DNA of 64,000 nucleotides from positions 558,001 to 622,000 of the forward strand of contig JACKOF010000001.1 in NCBI GenBank assembly GCA_024234435.1, given 5' to 3'. The position numbers and the translations under genes are program-made. The notes beneath the pieces were generated by a model. The model made no database searches, had not been told where the DNA came from, and was given only the letters and a program-made list of their open reading frames with translations. Shown here piece by piece: positions 34,263 through 43,903 of this stretch (the stretch's first letter is position 1; every line of letters begins with the position of its first letter). The DNA comes from Pseudomonadales bacterium (lineage in GTDB: Bacteria; Pseudomonadota; Gammaproteobacteria; Pseudomonadales; Porticoccaceae).

Positions 34263-35255
34263 TCAGGGTTTTTCCGTAAAGTATTGTTCAAGCGCCGAGT
34301 CGTAAATGTCGTAAAACTTCTTGCTCAGTGTTGAGTGATTGCCGGATAACTCGAAGCCGTGATAAGCGCCTGAAAACACTCGCAAATCTGTCGGTATACC
34401 CGCAAGCATAAGACGTTGCGCGTAGGCTATATTTTCTTCCAGAAACAGATCCAGTGTGCCAACAATCAGGGTGCAAGGGGGAAGGTTGGATAAATCATCT
34501 GCTCGGGTTGCTGCCGCATAGGGTGAAACATCCGGGTCGCCGGGAGAGGCTGTGTCCAGCAGGCTCTCCCAGCCGAGGCGATTCGATTCCCGGGTCCAGA
34601 TAAATTCCCCTGTTAATGGGCTGGCGGGTACAGTGCTGCCGGTTCTGTCGTCGATCATTGGATAGATAAGAATTTGCCCTGCCAGTGGGATCTCGCCTCG
34701 GTCACGGGTCAGAAGCGCCAGTGCTGCAGTCAGTCCACCGCCTGCACTTTCTCCGCCGATAACTATTCTGTCTTTATCGACGGATAATTCACTTGCATTG
34801 TCATATGCCCATTTCAGCACCGCGTAACAATCTTCAATGCCGCAAGGAAAGGGGTTCTCTGGCGCCAGCCGATAGCTCATGGAAACCACAATACATTGAT
34901 GCTTTTCAGCAAAACGGAGGTTGCGTTCATCAATGGCTTCCAGGCCAGGCAAGATGTAGCCTCCCCCAGGAATGTGAACATAAATCGGCAGTTTATCGCT
35001 AGTGACGATTCTGGGTGTATAAACCAGTATTCGGATGCTGTTGCCGTCCGGCCCGGTAGAGGTGATGAACCTTTCTTCACGAGTTACCGGGCCACCTTCG
35101 GGGCAATCAGCCAGTGCGAAAAACTCCCCCCACATTTCTCGGATAACAGAGAGGTTGTCGCGATTAAGGCTGTTTAACGGAAACAGTTTGATGAAATCTA
35201 CCAGCTCCGGATCTACGAGATGTAGCGACGGGCTGTTATTACTGATTTCTGCCAT
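34263..35255 (-). CDS. alpha/beta hydrolase of the hormone-sensitive lipase family
   Basis: The 330-residue protein has the HSL family oxyanion motif (here HIPGGGYILPG, near residue 93), SYRLAPENPFP near residue 130, the nucleophile motif GGESAGGGL near residue 168, and a late Asp and His (GTLDLF, YHGFEL near residue 305). It hydrolyses carboxylic esters. It begins 4 bases after the TonB-receptor gene on the same strand, so uptake of an ester and its cleavage are probably co-expressed. Confidence 0.92.
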   Translation of the reverse strand: MAEISNNSPSLHLVDPELVDFIKLFPLNSLNRDNLSVIREMWGEFFALADCPEGGPVTREERFITSTGPDGNSIRILVYTPRIVTSDKLPIYVHIPGGGYILPGLEAIDERNLRFAEKHQCIVVSMSYRLAPENPFPCGIEDCYAVLKWAYDNASELSVDKDRIVIGGESAGGGLTAALALLTRDRGEIPLAGQILIYPMIDDRTGSTVPASPLTGEFIWTRESNRLGWESLLDTASPGDPDVSPYAAATRADDLSNLPPCTLIVGTLDLFLEENIAYAQRLMLAGIPTDLRVFSGAYHGFELSGNHSTLSKKFYDIYDSALEQYFTEKP

Positions 35256-35259
35256 GTGC

Positions 35260-37533
35260 TTAATACCTTAACGTGAGTGTTATGCCGTAGGTTGGGGCTT
35301 GTCCTGCGGAAGCCGTGACAACATCCTGAAATGCGAAAACATTGGTACGGTAATATTCGTCAAAAATATTTTTCCCCCAGAGCTGCAGTCGCCATTTGTC
35401 ATTACTGGCACCGATGCTGGCACTGGCGTTGACAACAGTGTATTCCGGCAGCACGTAGTCAGCTTCATTACCCAGCGTCGCATTGGTTTCACTGCGATAG
35501 CTCACGGATATTGCCACATCGGCATTTAGATTGTCACTGATATCAAATTGATAGTTACCACTTAACGATGCCTGCTGCTTTGGTGTCAAAGGCATGGTAG
35601 TTCCTGAGTAGTCAAGCAAAGAGCCGTTGCTGTTAAGGCCTTCGTATTCGTCAATTTCTGCGTCCAGATAAGTGAATTCGCCTCTGATCGTTAAGCCATC
35701 TAGCGGATAGAAGGTAATATCGGTTTCAAATCCTCTTACGCTGGATTCAGGAATGTTGCCCAGCACATCCAGAAAACCAAAAACAAAATCATCAAGGGTG
35801 GTTCTTAGTTGCTTGTCTTTGTAATCGTAATAAAAGACAGCGAAGTTAGCGGCGAGCATACCGTCTAATAAATTCAGTTTTGCGCCAGCCTCGTAGTCCA
35901 GTAATGACTCCTGAGTGGCGGGAACATATTGTGCAGTCGTCGCAGCCGCTAGCGCCGGGAAGCTACCAGCCTTGTAACCTTTGGCGATATTAATGTAGTA
36001 GAGTGAATCGGCATTTGGCTTCCAGTCTAGTCCGATTTGCCAGGATGTATTCTCTTCGTTAATTTCATCCTGATGTAGCACAGGTATTAGGCTCTCGTTA
36101 AACGTAGCACAGGCTCCCTCAGGAATTGGAACACCCAGTAAAAAGCCAAAGAATCCCGCAACATGATTCTCAATATCGTAGGTGCATGCTTCAACTTCCC
36201 TGTCTGCTTCGGTATAACGAATACCTCCTTTGATGGTCAGATCGTCGGCGATATCCAGCTCCAGACTGGTAAAAATTGCGTAGTTCTCCATATCCTGATT
36301 CGACAGTGAACCTCCCCGGTCGAGCAGGCCGCCGGTGCCGACAGCTATAGTGGCATCAGGATAGATAATGGCAGTGTCTTCATCTGCTTTGTCACTACTG
36401 TAATTAGCACCCAGTAACCACCTGAAGGCCTGGTCACTATTATTGGCAATGCGTAACTCCTGAGAAAAGCTGGTGACATCTCCTTTGGTCAAGGTGACAT
36501 CAAGAGCACGATATGCAAGGCCGTCAAGATCGAATGCTTCGCGGCGCTCGAAATCGATGTAAGAAGTTATAGAAGTAAGCGTAATATCATTACCAAACGT
36601 ATAGTCCACCCTCAGTGCGGCTTGCTCGAAGCTGTTGTCGCGAAAGTGGTTAGTCTCCCGGGAAAAATCGGTGTCCAGATTATCTTTATCGGCTGTTGGT
36701 GAATTCTCAGCCGGGCTGGGGAACGGGTTTTGCGGGCGCCAAGCGACAAACTGTAGTTCCTGCGGCGTGGATTTGTCACTCCATGCGTTCAGGTTAAGCA
36801 GCACTGACAAATCATCGGATGGTTGCCAGTCTAATAGTACCCTGCCTGCAAAAGTGTCAGGCCCACCGGTTTTATCTCCGTGAGAGCTGCTTTCTTGCCA
36901 GTTGTCGCCATCCTGTAGGCGAATGGCAGCCCGAGCTCTGAGTGTTTCTGTTAGAGGTCCACTCACATAGGCATCACCCAGAAACGTATTGAATCGACCA
37001 TAAGTGAGGTTTGTGCCCATTTCGAACTCGTCGGTGGGTTTTTTTGCGATAAAGTTAATTGCTCCGCCCGTGGAGTTTTGTCCAAAAAGAATACCCTGCG
37101 GGCCTTTCAGAACTTCTACCCGCTCAAGATCAAACCCGGTGTTGGAGGTCATAATTGGGAATGGCAGTGGAACTTCATCCATATAGAGGCTGACAGAGGG
37201 GTAAACGCCTAATGTAGCATCCTGCAAGCCCACGCCGCGCAACGAGTAAATAGGGGAGTTGTTGGCACTATTGGCATAACTGAGTCCCGGCACGGCGAGC
37301 GACAGATCTTCAAGGTTAACAATATGATCCCTTTGAAGTGAATCGCCACTGAGCGCGCTGATACTCATGCCTACGTCGTTAATTGATTGGCTGCGCTTTT
37401 TGGCCGTTACGATAATTTCGTCCAGACGTTTGTAGGTTTGTGGATTTTCTTCAGCAGCGAATGAATGTATTGCAGTCAGGCTGGACGCAACCAATGCGAG
37501 AGCGGTACGGGTATAACGAGTGCTAGTGTTCAT
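35260..37533 (-). CDS. TonB-dependent outer-membrane receptor
   Basis: The 757-residue receptor has a signal peptide (residues about 1-26), a TonB box-like EIIVTAKKR near residue 38, a plug domain (NDVGMSISALSGDSL, LRGVGLQDATLGVYPSVSLYMDEVP, EVLKGPQGILFGQNSTGGAINFIAKKP) and a 22-strand barrel ending in TYGITLTLRY with the usual terminal aromatic. This subgroup imports organic compounds more often than iron, judging by its usual neighbours. It shares a transcript with the HSL-type esterase and is divergent from a LysR gene, its likely regulator. Confidence 0.94.
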   Translation of the reverse strand: MNTSTRYTRTALALVASSLTAIHSFAAEENPQTYKRLDEIIVTAKKRSQSINDVGMSISALSGDSLQRDHIVNLEDLSLAVPGLSYANSANNSPIYSLRGVGLQDATLGVYPSVSLYMDEVPLPFPIMTSNTGFDLERVEVLKGPQGILFGQNSTGGAINFIAKKPTDEFEMGTNLTYGRFNTFLGDAYVSGPLTETLRARAAIRLQDGDNWQESSSHGDKTGGPDTFAGRVLLDWQPSDDLSVLLNLNAWSDKSTPQELQFVAWRPQNPFPSPAENSPTADKDNLDTDFSRETNHFRDNSFEQAALRVDYTFGNDITLTSITSYIDFERREAFDLDGLAYRALDVTLTKGDVTSFSQELRIANNSDQAFRWLLGANYSSDKADEDTAIIYPDATIAVGTGGLLDRGGSLSNQDMENYAIFTSLELDIADDLTIKGGIRYTEADREVEACTYDIENHVAGFFGFLLGVPIPEGACATFNESLIPVLHQDEINEENTSWQIGLDWKPNADSLYYINIAKGYKAGSFPALAAATTAQYVPATQESLLDYEAGAKLNLLDGMLAANFAVFYYDYKDKQLRTTLDDFVFGFLDVLGNIPESSVRGFETDITFYPLDGLTIRGEFTYLDAEIDEYEGLNSNGSLLDYSGTTMPLTPKQQASLSGNYQFDISDNLNADVAISVSYRSETNATLGNEADYVLPEYTVVNASASIGASNDKWRLQLWGKNIFDEYYRTNVFAFQDVVTASAGQAPTYGITLTLRY

Positions 37534-37728
37534 GATTTTATCCCCATTTATAATAGTTAAATGCTTTTTTTATAATTCGGAGGTCAGGCTACCACCTGCA
37601 AATGGCTAGATTAAGATAGCTGTGCGGGATACTCTGTAAAGTCAGGCTTTACAATCAACTATTGATTTGTGCAGGCTCACGCGAAAGAATCATCTCCTTA
37701 ATAACAACTAATATTGGGTAGTTTAGCT

Positions 37729-38616
37729 ATGCGTGGCTCGGATTTTATGGAGTTAAGGGCTTTTGAGCTGGTTGCGCGTCGAATGAGTTTTTCAAAAGCA
37801 GCCGAAGATATTGGTATTTCACGGTCAGCTATTAGTCAGACAATTCAGAGCCTTGAACAAAGGCTGGGAGTGCGGTTACTAAATCGCACGACCAGAAGTG
37901 TTGCCTTAACCGACGCTGGTTATGAACTGTTGATGAAGTTGAGTCCGGCAATGATTGAGCTGGTGTCAGCGGTCGATAACCTGGAAAAGTTCCGTGATAC
38001 ACCTGCAGGTAATGTAAAAATTGTGACTTGTCGGTTGGGTGCGCACCTTTACGTTGAACGGATTATTGGTGAATTCACCCAGAAGTATCCTGACATTACA
38101 TTGGAAATTTCAACCAACGATGAGGCCCCGGATTTAATTACGCATGGTTTTGATGCCGCCATTAGGGAAGAGGGGATGATTGATATGGATTTTATTGCCT
38201 TAAAGTTACCTGAAATATGCGGGCTAGGCTTGGTCGCTTCTCCCGATTATGTAAAACAATACGGTTTGCCCAGAACGGTTGCGGATTTGGAACAGCACCG
38301 GTGTATTAATGTTCGCCGGTTTGGCCACGGACATCCAAAAACCTGGGAGCTAGCAAATGATGATCAGCATGCTTCAGTGAACTTGATCAAAACTTTAATC
38401 GTCAATGATCATGAGCTGGCTGTTGCTGCGGCCGTTCAAGGTGCAGGCGTTGGCTTGGTCCCCGAAACCTATGTAACGGGACACATTGATCGTGGTTTGT
38501 TGATGAGCGTGCTTCCTGGTTGGAAGGTACGTTTGCCTAAATTTAGGCTTTGTTATCCGAAGTTAAAACATAAAACCGTGGCGTTCAGTATTTTTTCGGA
38601 TTTTATTTGTAGCTAA
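37729..38616 (+). CDS. LysR-family transcriptional regulator
   Basis: The 295-residue LysR protein has a helix-turn-helix at residues about 5-65 (LRAFELVARRMSFSKAAEDIGISRSAISQTIQSLEQRLGVRLLNRTTR) and a co-inducer domain after residue 90. I choose the ATG at 37729; TTG 37714 and ATG 37747 are also in frame. It is divergent from the TonB-receptor/esterase operon, with 195 bases between, the usual LysR arrangement. Confidence 0.92.
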   Translation: MRGSDFMELRAFELVARRMSFSKAAEDIGISRSAISQTIQSLEQRLGVRLLNRTTRSVALTDAGYELLMKLSPAMIELVSAVDNLEKFRDTPAGNVKIVTCRLGAHLYVERIIGEFTQKYPDITLEISTNDEAPDLITHGFDAAIREEGMIDMDFIALKLPEICGLGLVASPDYVKQYGLPRTVADLEQHRCINVRRFGHGHPKTWELANDDQHASVNLIKTLIVNDHELAVAAAVQGAGVGLVPETYVTGHIDRGLLMSVLPGWKVRLPKFRLCYPKLKHKTVAFSIFSDFICS

Positions 38617-38626
38617 TAACAGATAA

Positions 38627-38656
38627 CCTCAGCAGGTGGTCCATCACCTACTGAGG
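38627..38656. terminator. Hairpin between convergent genes
   Basis: CCTCAGCAGGTG-gtccat-CACCTACTGAGG forms a 12-bp stem with one mismatch, between the LysR gene and the convergent molybdoenzyme gene. There is no T run, so it is only a probable bidirectional terminator. Confidence 0.55.
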
Positions 38657-38666
38657 GCTGTGAGGA

Positions 38667-40907
38667 TTAATGGATTTGAGTAACGTTTACCGGTACCCCG
38701 TTGGTGACAACGTTTCCAGTCAGGGCGTCCAGACACTGATTACTCAGGATGTTGTTGATATTAACGCCGGGCTGTTGCATGGCTCGTGTTAATTTCATGC
38801 CTTCTTTATCATGCCCAAAGCCGTGTGGCAGGCTGATAACCCCAGGCATCATATCGTCGCTAATTTCCAATTGAGCAACGATTTGACCAGTTTCGGTATC
38901 CAGTTTGACGTTGTCACCTTCTTGTAACTGTAAGCGATTGGCGTCTTCTGAGTGCATTTGCAGAGTACAGCGGAACTTTCCTTTGATCAGAATATTCACG
39001 TTGTGTCCCCAGCTGTTTTGACCTCTGGGTTGGCGTCTTCCTATTAATGTAAATTCGCTAGTTTCCGGTTGTGTTGCGAATAACACCTTAGCCTCTTCCA
39101 TAAATGCGGGGGGCGCCAGCTCAAGTTTACCGCTTGGTGTGCGAAGCACCTCTGGAAGGCGAGGCTGTAAAGGTCCCAGGTCAAGGCCGTTGGGTTGGGC
39201 GATGATTTTCTCCAGCGTAATGCCATCCGGGTTTTTACCGAAACCATCACCGTAAGGGCCGGATCTGAAGCCGGCTTCCATGACCCGGTCAATACCGCGG
39301 GCACTGGTGAGCTTGCCGATGGCTTCATTCACGTTGATTCCGTGGGCTATCGAATATTCATCCTGGGCAGCCTGATCAAGAACCGCAGAAATCATCTGGT
39401 TTTCCATGGCCAGCAAACCCTCTTCATTCAGTACCTCACCGCCAGCGGCCAGCGAGCAGACTTGCAGGAAGGCATCCCAGTCCGACAGGTAGCCATCGTT
39501 CAAATCAAATAGCGCTGGTGAATAGCGTACGACATTGCGCACAGCGTAGTTGACCGAGTAAGCACCGTAAAACGATTTTTCAAAGGTATGAGCGCCGGGC
39601 AGAATCACGTCGGCATGGCGAGTGGTTTCGTTAATGTAGATATCAAAGCAGAGCAGGAAATCAAGCTCGGACAATGCATGGTCGAGCTGCTCTGCGCCGG
39701 GAGTGCTGGATGCCGGATTACCGCAGATAGTTACCAGGCCTTTGATTTGCCCTTTTCCGGGCGTGGTAATTTCCTCGGCAAGACAGGCGACCGGCAGCTC
39801 ACCGCACACGGCGGGCATGTTTCTTACCCGAGTGCGGTGGGGTGGGGTCGTGTTGGGTAATCCTATGCCCGGTTGGCCTTGCGCATTGACGCAGAAAGCC
39901 GCTGATTTCGGGAACATCATACCACCGGGAATATCCAGTTTACCGGTGATGATGTTAATGACTTCTGTTAGCCAGCTGGTCAGGGTGCCGTGTATCTGCG
40001 TAGTCGAGCCTACCCGACCATAGATACCAGCGCGCTCGGTTTTCGCCAGCTTGTGAGCGATACTTTCAATGGTGGCGACGTCGATGCCGCAGTTGTCAGC
40101 TATTTGCTGCAGATCAACGGATGCTGCCAGCTGCTCAATTTGCTCGAGGCCATTCAGGTGGGGGTTTGCGACACCCGGATTAGCAAGGTCGTCCCGAAAG
40201 ATCACGTGCAACAGCCCCAGCAGGAAATAGGGATCCTGGCCGGGACGAATGAAGTGATGCTGATCTGCCACTTTTGCTGTCTCGGTAAAGCGAGGGTCAA
40301 TGACTTCCAGTTGACCACCTCTACTCTGCATGGCTTTCAGACGTTTTCTGAAGCCTGTCGCCAGCCATAGGCTGCCGTTAGATACCATTGGGTTGGCACC
40401 GATCATCAAAATGTAATCACTATTATCGATATCAGGTACAGGATTGGTGTATTCCCAGCCGTACATTTCCTTACAAGTCAATAGCTTAGGTAGGTGGTCC
40501 ATGGATCCTGCCGTATAGAGGTTCTGTGTGCCCATACATTGCAGCAGCATCTGATAACCGACCATAAAAGGCGTGGTTCCAATAGTGGCATTGCCAATAA
40601 AAAGAGACAGGGCTTCGCTGCCGTATTGTGCTTTGATGGCAGCAAACTTTTCTTTAATGACACTAAACGCTTCTTCCCAGCTTGCGGGAACCAGTTCACC
40701 ATTCTTGCGAACCATTGGTGTTGTGACCCGGTCCGGGTCGTCACGCAGTTCCATTAAAGCAACACCTTTAGGGCAGATATGTCCAAGAGATATTAAATCT
40801 TCATCATTGCCGCGAATGGCCACAACGTTATTGTCTTCGACAGTTACTTCCAGGCCGCAGTTTGCTTCGCAAATCGGACATACTCGATAGGCTTTTGTGC
40901 AAGTCAC
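38667..40907 (-). CDS. molybdopterin-dependent oxidoreductase (Fe-S, DMSO reductase family)
   Basis: The 746-residue cytosolic enzyme begins with the [4Fe-4S] ligands CPICEANC near residue 10 and CPKG near residue 45, followed by the bis-MGD domains (SWEEAFSVI, LMIGANPMVSNGSLW, GGQLEVIDPRFTETA, YGRVGSTTQIHGTLTSWL, LPGAHTFEKSFYGAYS) and the C-terminal MGD domain SLPHGFGHDKEG. No TAT signal is present. It belongs to the formate-dehydrogenase/BisC-like branch; the substrate is unknown and no separate Fe-S or membrane subunit is adjacent. The ATG is preceded by AGGAGG. Confidence 0.9.
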   Translation of the reverse strand: MTCTKAYRVCPICEANCGLEVTVEDNNVVAIRGNDEDLISLGHICPKGVALMELRDDPDRVTTPMVRKNGELVPASWEEAFSVIKEKFAAIKAQYGSEALSLFIGNATIGTTPFMVGYQMLLQCMGTQNLYTAGSMDHLPKLLTCKEMYGWEYTNPVPDIDNSDYILMIGANPMVSNGSLWLATGFRKRLKAMQSRGGQLEVIDPRFTETAKVADQHHFIRPGQDPYFLLGLLHVIFRDDLANPGVANPHLNGLEQIEQLAASVDLQQIADNCGIDVATIESIAHKLAKTERAGIYGRVGSTTQIHGTLTSWLTEVINIITGKLDIPGGMMFPKSAAFCVNAQGQPGIGLPNTTPPHRTRVRNMPAVCGELPVACLAEEITTPGKGQIKGLVTICGNPASSTPGAEQLDHALSELDFLLCFDIYINETTRHADVILPGAHTFEKSFYGAYSVNYAVRNVVRYSPALFDLNDGYLSDWDAFLQVCSLAAGGEVLNEEGLLAMENQMISAVLDQAAQDEYSIAHGINVNEAIGKLTSARGIDRVMEAGFRSGPYGDGFGKNPDGITLEKIIAQPNGLDLGPLQPRLPEVLRTPSGKLELAPPAFMEEAKVLFATQPETSEFTLIGRRQPRGQNSWGHNVNILIKGKFRCTLQMHSEDANRLQLQEGDNVKLDTETGQIVAQLEISDDMMPGVISLPHGFGHDKEGMKLTRAMQQPGVNINNILSNQCLDALTGNVVTNGVPVNVTQIH

Positions 40908-40936
40908 AGGAACCTCCTTTATTTTAATTATTTGTT

Positions 40937-40959
40937 ACAGAATAGATTTTATATTCTGT
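40937..40959. promoter_or_regulatory. 8-bp dyad in divergent promoter region
   Basis: ACAGAATA-N7-TATTCTGT is a perfect AT-rich inverted repeat 30 bases upstream of the molybdoenzyme start and 196 before the dehalogenase-like gene. It probably is an operator for the molybdoenzyme promoter; the regulator is unknown. No gene fits in the rest of the spacer (40960-41154). Confidence 0.45.
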
Positions 40960-41154
40960 TAAACCCAGCAACAGTGTAAACCCGAATCGCAAGATTGACC
41001 ATATGGTGTGTTACTTATTCCTGTGTTCATTACTGGAACCGTGTAGTATTATTTGTACCGATCATTCAAAAATAGGGTTTGCAGGAGAAACTCTAATATT
41101 GTGGTGGTAAAAACCGGGTCGAATGAGTTACTTATAACGTTAAAAGGATTCAAC

Positions 41155-42027
41155 ATGCCAGAGAGAAAATTTGAAATAGATAATGAGGAATACCCCTTTA
41201 CCAGTCACTGGTTTGAGCGCAACGGAACCCCAATGCATTACCTTGATGAAGGAGAGGGCGTGCCGGTAGTTTTTTGCCACGGTAATCCTACCTGGTCATT
41301 TCTTTATCGAAATATCATCAAGGAGCTTTCGGGGGAATGTCGTTGTATTGCGCATGACCTTCCCGGTTTTGGGTTCTCTGAGCATCCCCCTGGATATGGT
41401 TATACACCGCAAGAGCATGCGGAGTGGCTTGAGGATTTCTTGATTGGTCACTTGAAGCTGGAGAAGTTTATTCTGGTCGTGCAAGACTGGGGTGGCCCCA
41501 CAGGTTTAACTGTTGCGACGAAATACCCGGATCGTGTGCTGGGTGTGGTGATCAGTAGTACCTGGGCCTGGAAGGCGAGCGGCACGGGCTATGTATTTTC
41601 CAAACTGATGGGCAACCCGTTGGCCAGGCAGTTGATCCTGAAGAAGAATTTTTTTGCCAAGACGCTGGTGCCGAAGTTGCTGGGCGAGGGCAGCAATAAT
41701 TCAGCGATTAGGCAGGCATACACGGCTCCTTTCCCAACCCCTGATTCCCGGATGGGGACAGCTGAATTTCCAAAGCAGATTACCGCCGCAGCTCCTTGGC
41801 TGGAAGAGCTGGAAAGCCGCCTGCACAAACTGAAGGATAAGCCAGTGGAATTTGTTTTTGGGCTTAAAGATCTGATGAGCAAGCCTGCTGATATTGACAA
41901 GTGGTTGTCACATTTTCCCGATGCAAATGTGCAAAAAATTCCGGACGCCAATCACTACACCCAGGAAGATTGTCCGGAGAATTACGTGATTGCGGTGCGG
42001 AGTATTCTGAAGAAAGTTGCGGAGTAA
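41155..42027 (+). CDS. haloalkane dehalogenase-like alpha/beta hydrolase
   Basis: The 290-residue protein has the haloalkane dehalogenase set: HGNPTW (Asn44 and Trp47), the nucleophile Asp111 followed by Trp112 in VVQDWGGP, and catalytic His267 in DANHYTQED. Asn44 and Trp112 align with the halide-binding pair of class II enzymes such as DhaA (Asn41, Trp107). A hydrolytic dehalogenase would release halide from an alkyl halide; epoxide or ester hydrolysis is possible for relatives. I choose the ATG at 41155, with AAAGGA upstream. It is divergent from the molybdoenzyme gene. Confidence 0.85.
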   Translation: MPERKFEIDNEEYPFTSHWFERNGTPMHYLDEGEGVPVVFCHGNPTWSFLYRNIIKELSGECRCIAHDLPGFGFSEHPPGYGYTPQEHAEWLEDFLIGHLKLEKFILVVQDWGGPTGLTVATKYPDRVLGVVISSTWAWKASGTGYVFSKLMGNPLARQLILKKNFFAKTLVPKLLGEGSNNSAIRQAYTAPFPTPDSRMGTAEFPKQITAAAPWLEELESRLHKLKDKPVEFVFGLKDLMSKPADIDKWLSHFPDANVQKIPDANHYTQEDCPENYVIAVRSILKKVAE

Positions 42028-42047
42028 AATCAGCGCGGGAGTCTGAT

Positions 42048-42086
42048 CGGCAGTTAAACGGCCCGGAACGGGCTGCTTAACTGCCG
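42048..42086. terminator. Long hairpin between convergent genes
   Basis: CGGCAGTTAA (42048-42057) pairs with TTAACTGCCG (42077-42086), and an inner GCCCG-gaa-CGGGC extends the stem. There is no T run. It lies between the dehalogenase-like gene and the convergent ferredoxin gene and probably ends both transcripts. Confidence 0.65.
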
Positions 42087-42102
42087 GTTCGTCTACACCT
42101 AC

Positions 42103-42423
42103 CTAGTACTGGGATTCCGGCAGGTTGATAACAACACCATCCATTTCTTCGGTTACTGTTACCTGGCAGGCCAGTCTGCTGTTCTCCTGAGGGTCAACAG
42201 CACACTCAAGCATTTGCTGCTCTATCTCAGAAGGCGCTCCGGCCTTTTCTGTCCACGCACTGTCGATGTAGCAATGGCAGGTAGCGCAACTGCAGGCGCC
42301 ACCGCATTCTGCAAGAATACCGTCGATACCATTATCGATGGCGGCCTGCATAACGCTTGTGCCTGTTTCTACATTCACTTCGAAGTGATTACCTTCGTGG
42401 TCATAAAAATTTACGAGTGGCAT
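42103..42423 (-). CDS. [2Fe-2S] ferredoxin, putidaredoxin/adrenodoxin type
   Basis: The 106-residue ferredoxin has the ligand pattern C-x5-C-x2-C at Cys40, Cys46 and Cys49 and the fourth ligand Cys86, the same spacing as putidaredoxin. It passes single electrons from the adjacent FAD reductase to an oxygenase or dehydrogenase. No P450 or Rieske oxygenase gene lies in the window. The monoterpene degrader C. defragrans also uses a ferredoxin/reductase pair (CtmE/CtmF) with its limonene dehydrogenase, which is suggestive only. Confidence 0.93.
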   Translation of the reverse strand: MPLVNFYDHEGNHFEVNVETGTSVMQAAIDNGIDGILAECGGACSCATCHCYIDSAWTEKAGAPSEIEQQMLECAVDPQENSRLACQVTVTEEMDGVVINLPESQY

Positions 42424-42446
42424 TTATTTACCCTTAATATGCTAAT

Positions 42447-43685
42447 TTAGTTGTTAAATACTTCTTTAATACTGATGGATTCATCAGCAAGGCGTGCCGG
42501 ATCAACTGTCTTGATTTCCGTCAGTTGTCTGCGGCACAACATAAACTCTTGGGGCCTGTTGATAGCATCTACGGCGAGCAGTTTTCCATCGAGCAGGTAA
42601 AAAGCGGCAAAACTGCGTCCGGTGCTGGTGTCTCCCCGAATGACTACCTGATCATAACCTTGTGAGAGACCTGCAATCTGTAGTTTAAGGTCAAACTGAT
42701 CTGACCAAAACCACGGTAATGCCCGGTAGGGTTCAAGTTTACCGCAAAGCGTATTGGCTGCTACCTTGGCCTGATCAGTCGCATTCTGTACAGATTCCAG
42801 GCGCAGGTGACGGTCATATATCGGATTGTAGTGGAAGGTACAGTCACCTGCGGAGACGATGTCGGGATCGCTGGTCTGTGCGAACTCATTGACGACAATT
42901 CCATTGTTAATTTCGAGCCCGGCGGCCTCTGCAAGCTCTGTTTCCGGTATTACGCCAACACCAATGATCACTAAATCGGCTTTCAGGTCTTCACCGCTTC
43001 CCAGGCTGACACTTTCTGCATGATGCTCACCGTTAATGGATTGAACCGCAGCTTCCGTTATGATCCTTACGCCTTCTTCCGTATGAACGCGGGTGTAGAA
43101 CGCAGAGATTTCTTCGGTGGTGACCCGTTGCAATACTCGTGGCATGGCTTCTAAAACAGTGACTTCCATACCCATTTTCCGCAGTGACGCAGCTGTTTCG
43201 AGGCCAATGTAACCACCACCAATAATGACGGCCGACTTGCCTGTTCCCACAAAATGCTTGATCTGACTAACATCGCCCATATCGCGAAGATAATGAACGC
43301 CATCCAGATTGCTGCCAGGAATGTCTATTTTTCTGACTTTGGCGCCTGTTGTCAGCGCCAGTTTTGTGTAAGGAATTTTACCGCCATCATGCAGGATAAC
43401 CTGTCTGTTTTTTCGGTCAATTTCGGTCACAGAAGAGCCGAGTAACAGATCGATATTATTCTTTTCGTAAAACTGGGGTGGTCTTATCTGCAGTTGTTCA
43501 AGGGTAGAGCTGCCATCCAGATACGCCTTTGACAGGGGCGGGCGATGGTAAGGTGGGAAGGGGTCGGCACTGATAATAGTGATTTTCCCGTTCCAACCTC
43601 CTTGGCGCAGGCTTGGTGCGAGCTGGGCGGCGGCATGGCTGCCTCCAATAATTACACAATGATTCTCAGTCATATCTCCAGACAT
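42447..43685 (-). CDS. FAD-dependent ferredoxin reductase (putidaredoxin reductase type)
   Basis: The 412-residue flavoprotein has the FAD motif VIIGGSHAAAQLA near the start, the second Rossmann motif VIIGGGYIGLETAASLRKMG near residue 150, and the FAD-binding SAGDCTFHYNP near residue 270, typical of NAD(P)H-rubredoxin/putidaredoxin reductases. It reduces the ferredoxin encoded 23 bases downstream. AGGAGA precedes the ATG. The final acceptor is not encoded nearby. Confidence 0.92.
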   Translation of the reverse strand: MSGDMTENHCVIIGGSHAAAQLAPSLRQGGWNGKITIISADPFPPYHRPPLSKAYLDGSSTLEQLQIRPPQFYEKNNIDLLLGSSVTEIDRKNRQVILHDGGKIPYTKLALTTGAKVRKIDIPGSNLDGVHYLRDMGDVSQIKHFVGTGKSAVIIGGGYIGLETAASLRKMGMEVTVLEAMPRVLQRVTTEEISAFYTRVHTEEGVRIITEAAVQSINGEHHAESVSLGSGEDLKADLVIIGVGVIPETELAEAAGLEINNGIVVNEFAQTSDPDIVSAGDCTFHYNPIYDRHLRLESVQNATDQAKVAANTLCGKLEPYRALPWFWSDQFDLKLQIAGLSQGYDQVVIRGDTSTGRSFAAFYLLDGKLLAVDAINRPQEFMLCRRQLTEIKTVDPARLADESISIKEVFNN

Positions 43686-43903
43686 GGTTATCTCCTCTCA
43701 ATCGGCCACAAGGTTGCTGTTTTATTTGAATATTAATCTACACGAGGTGAGATCTGGGCCAAAAATAATTATCCCGTTAGGATAACGTAGTTGGCCGAAA
43801 AAGGGCATCATTTCTTCAACAGATGTGGTGAAAACCGGATCGGTAACTTGTTTCGGACCGGACGCTGGACAGCCCACATGAAATTAGCTGTCCAGCCACG
43901 ATG

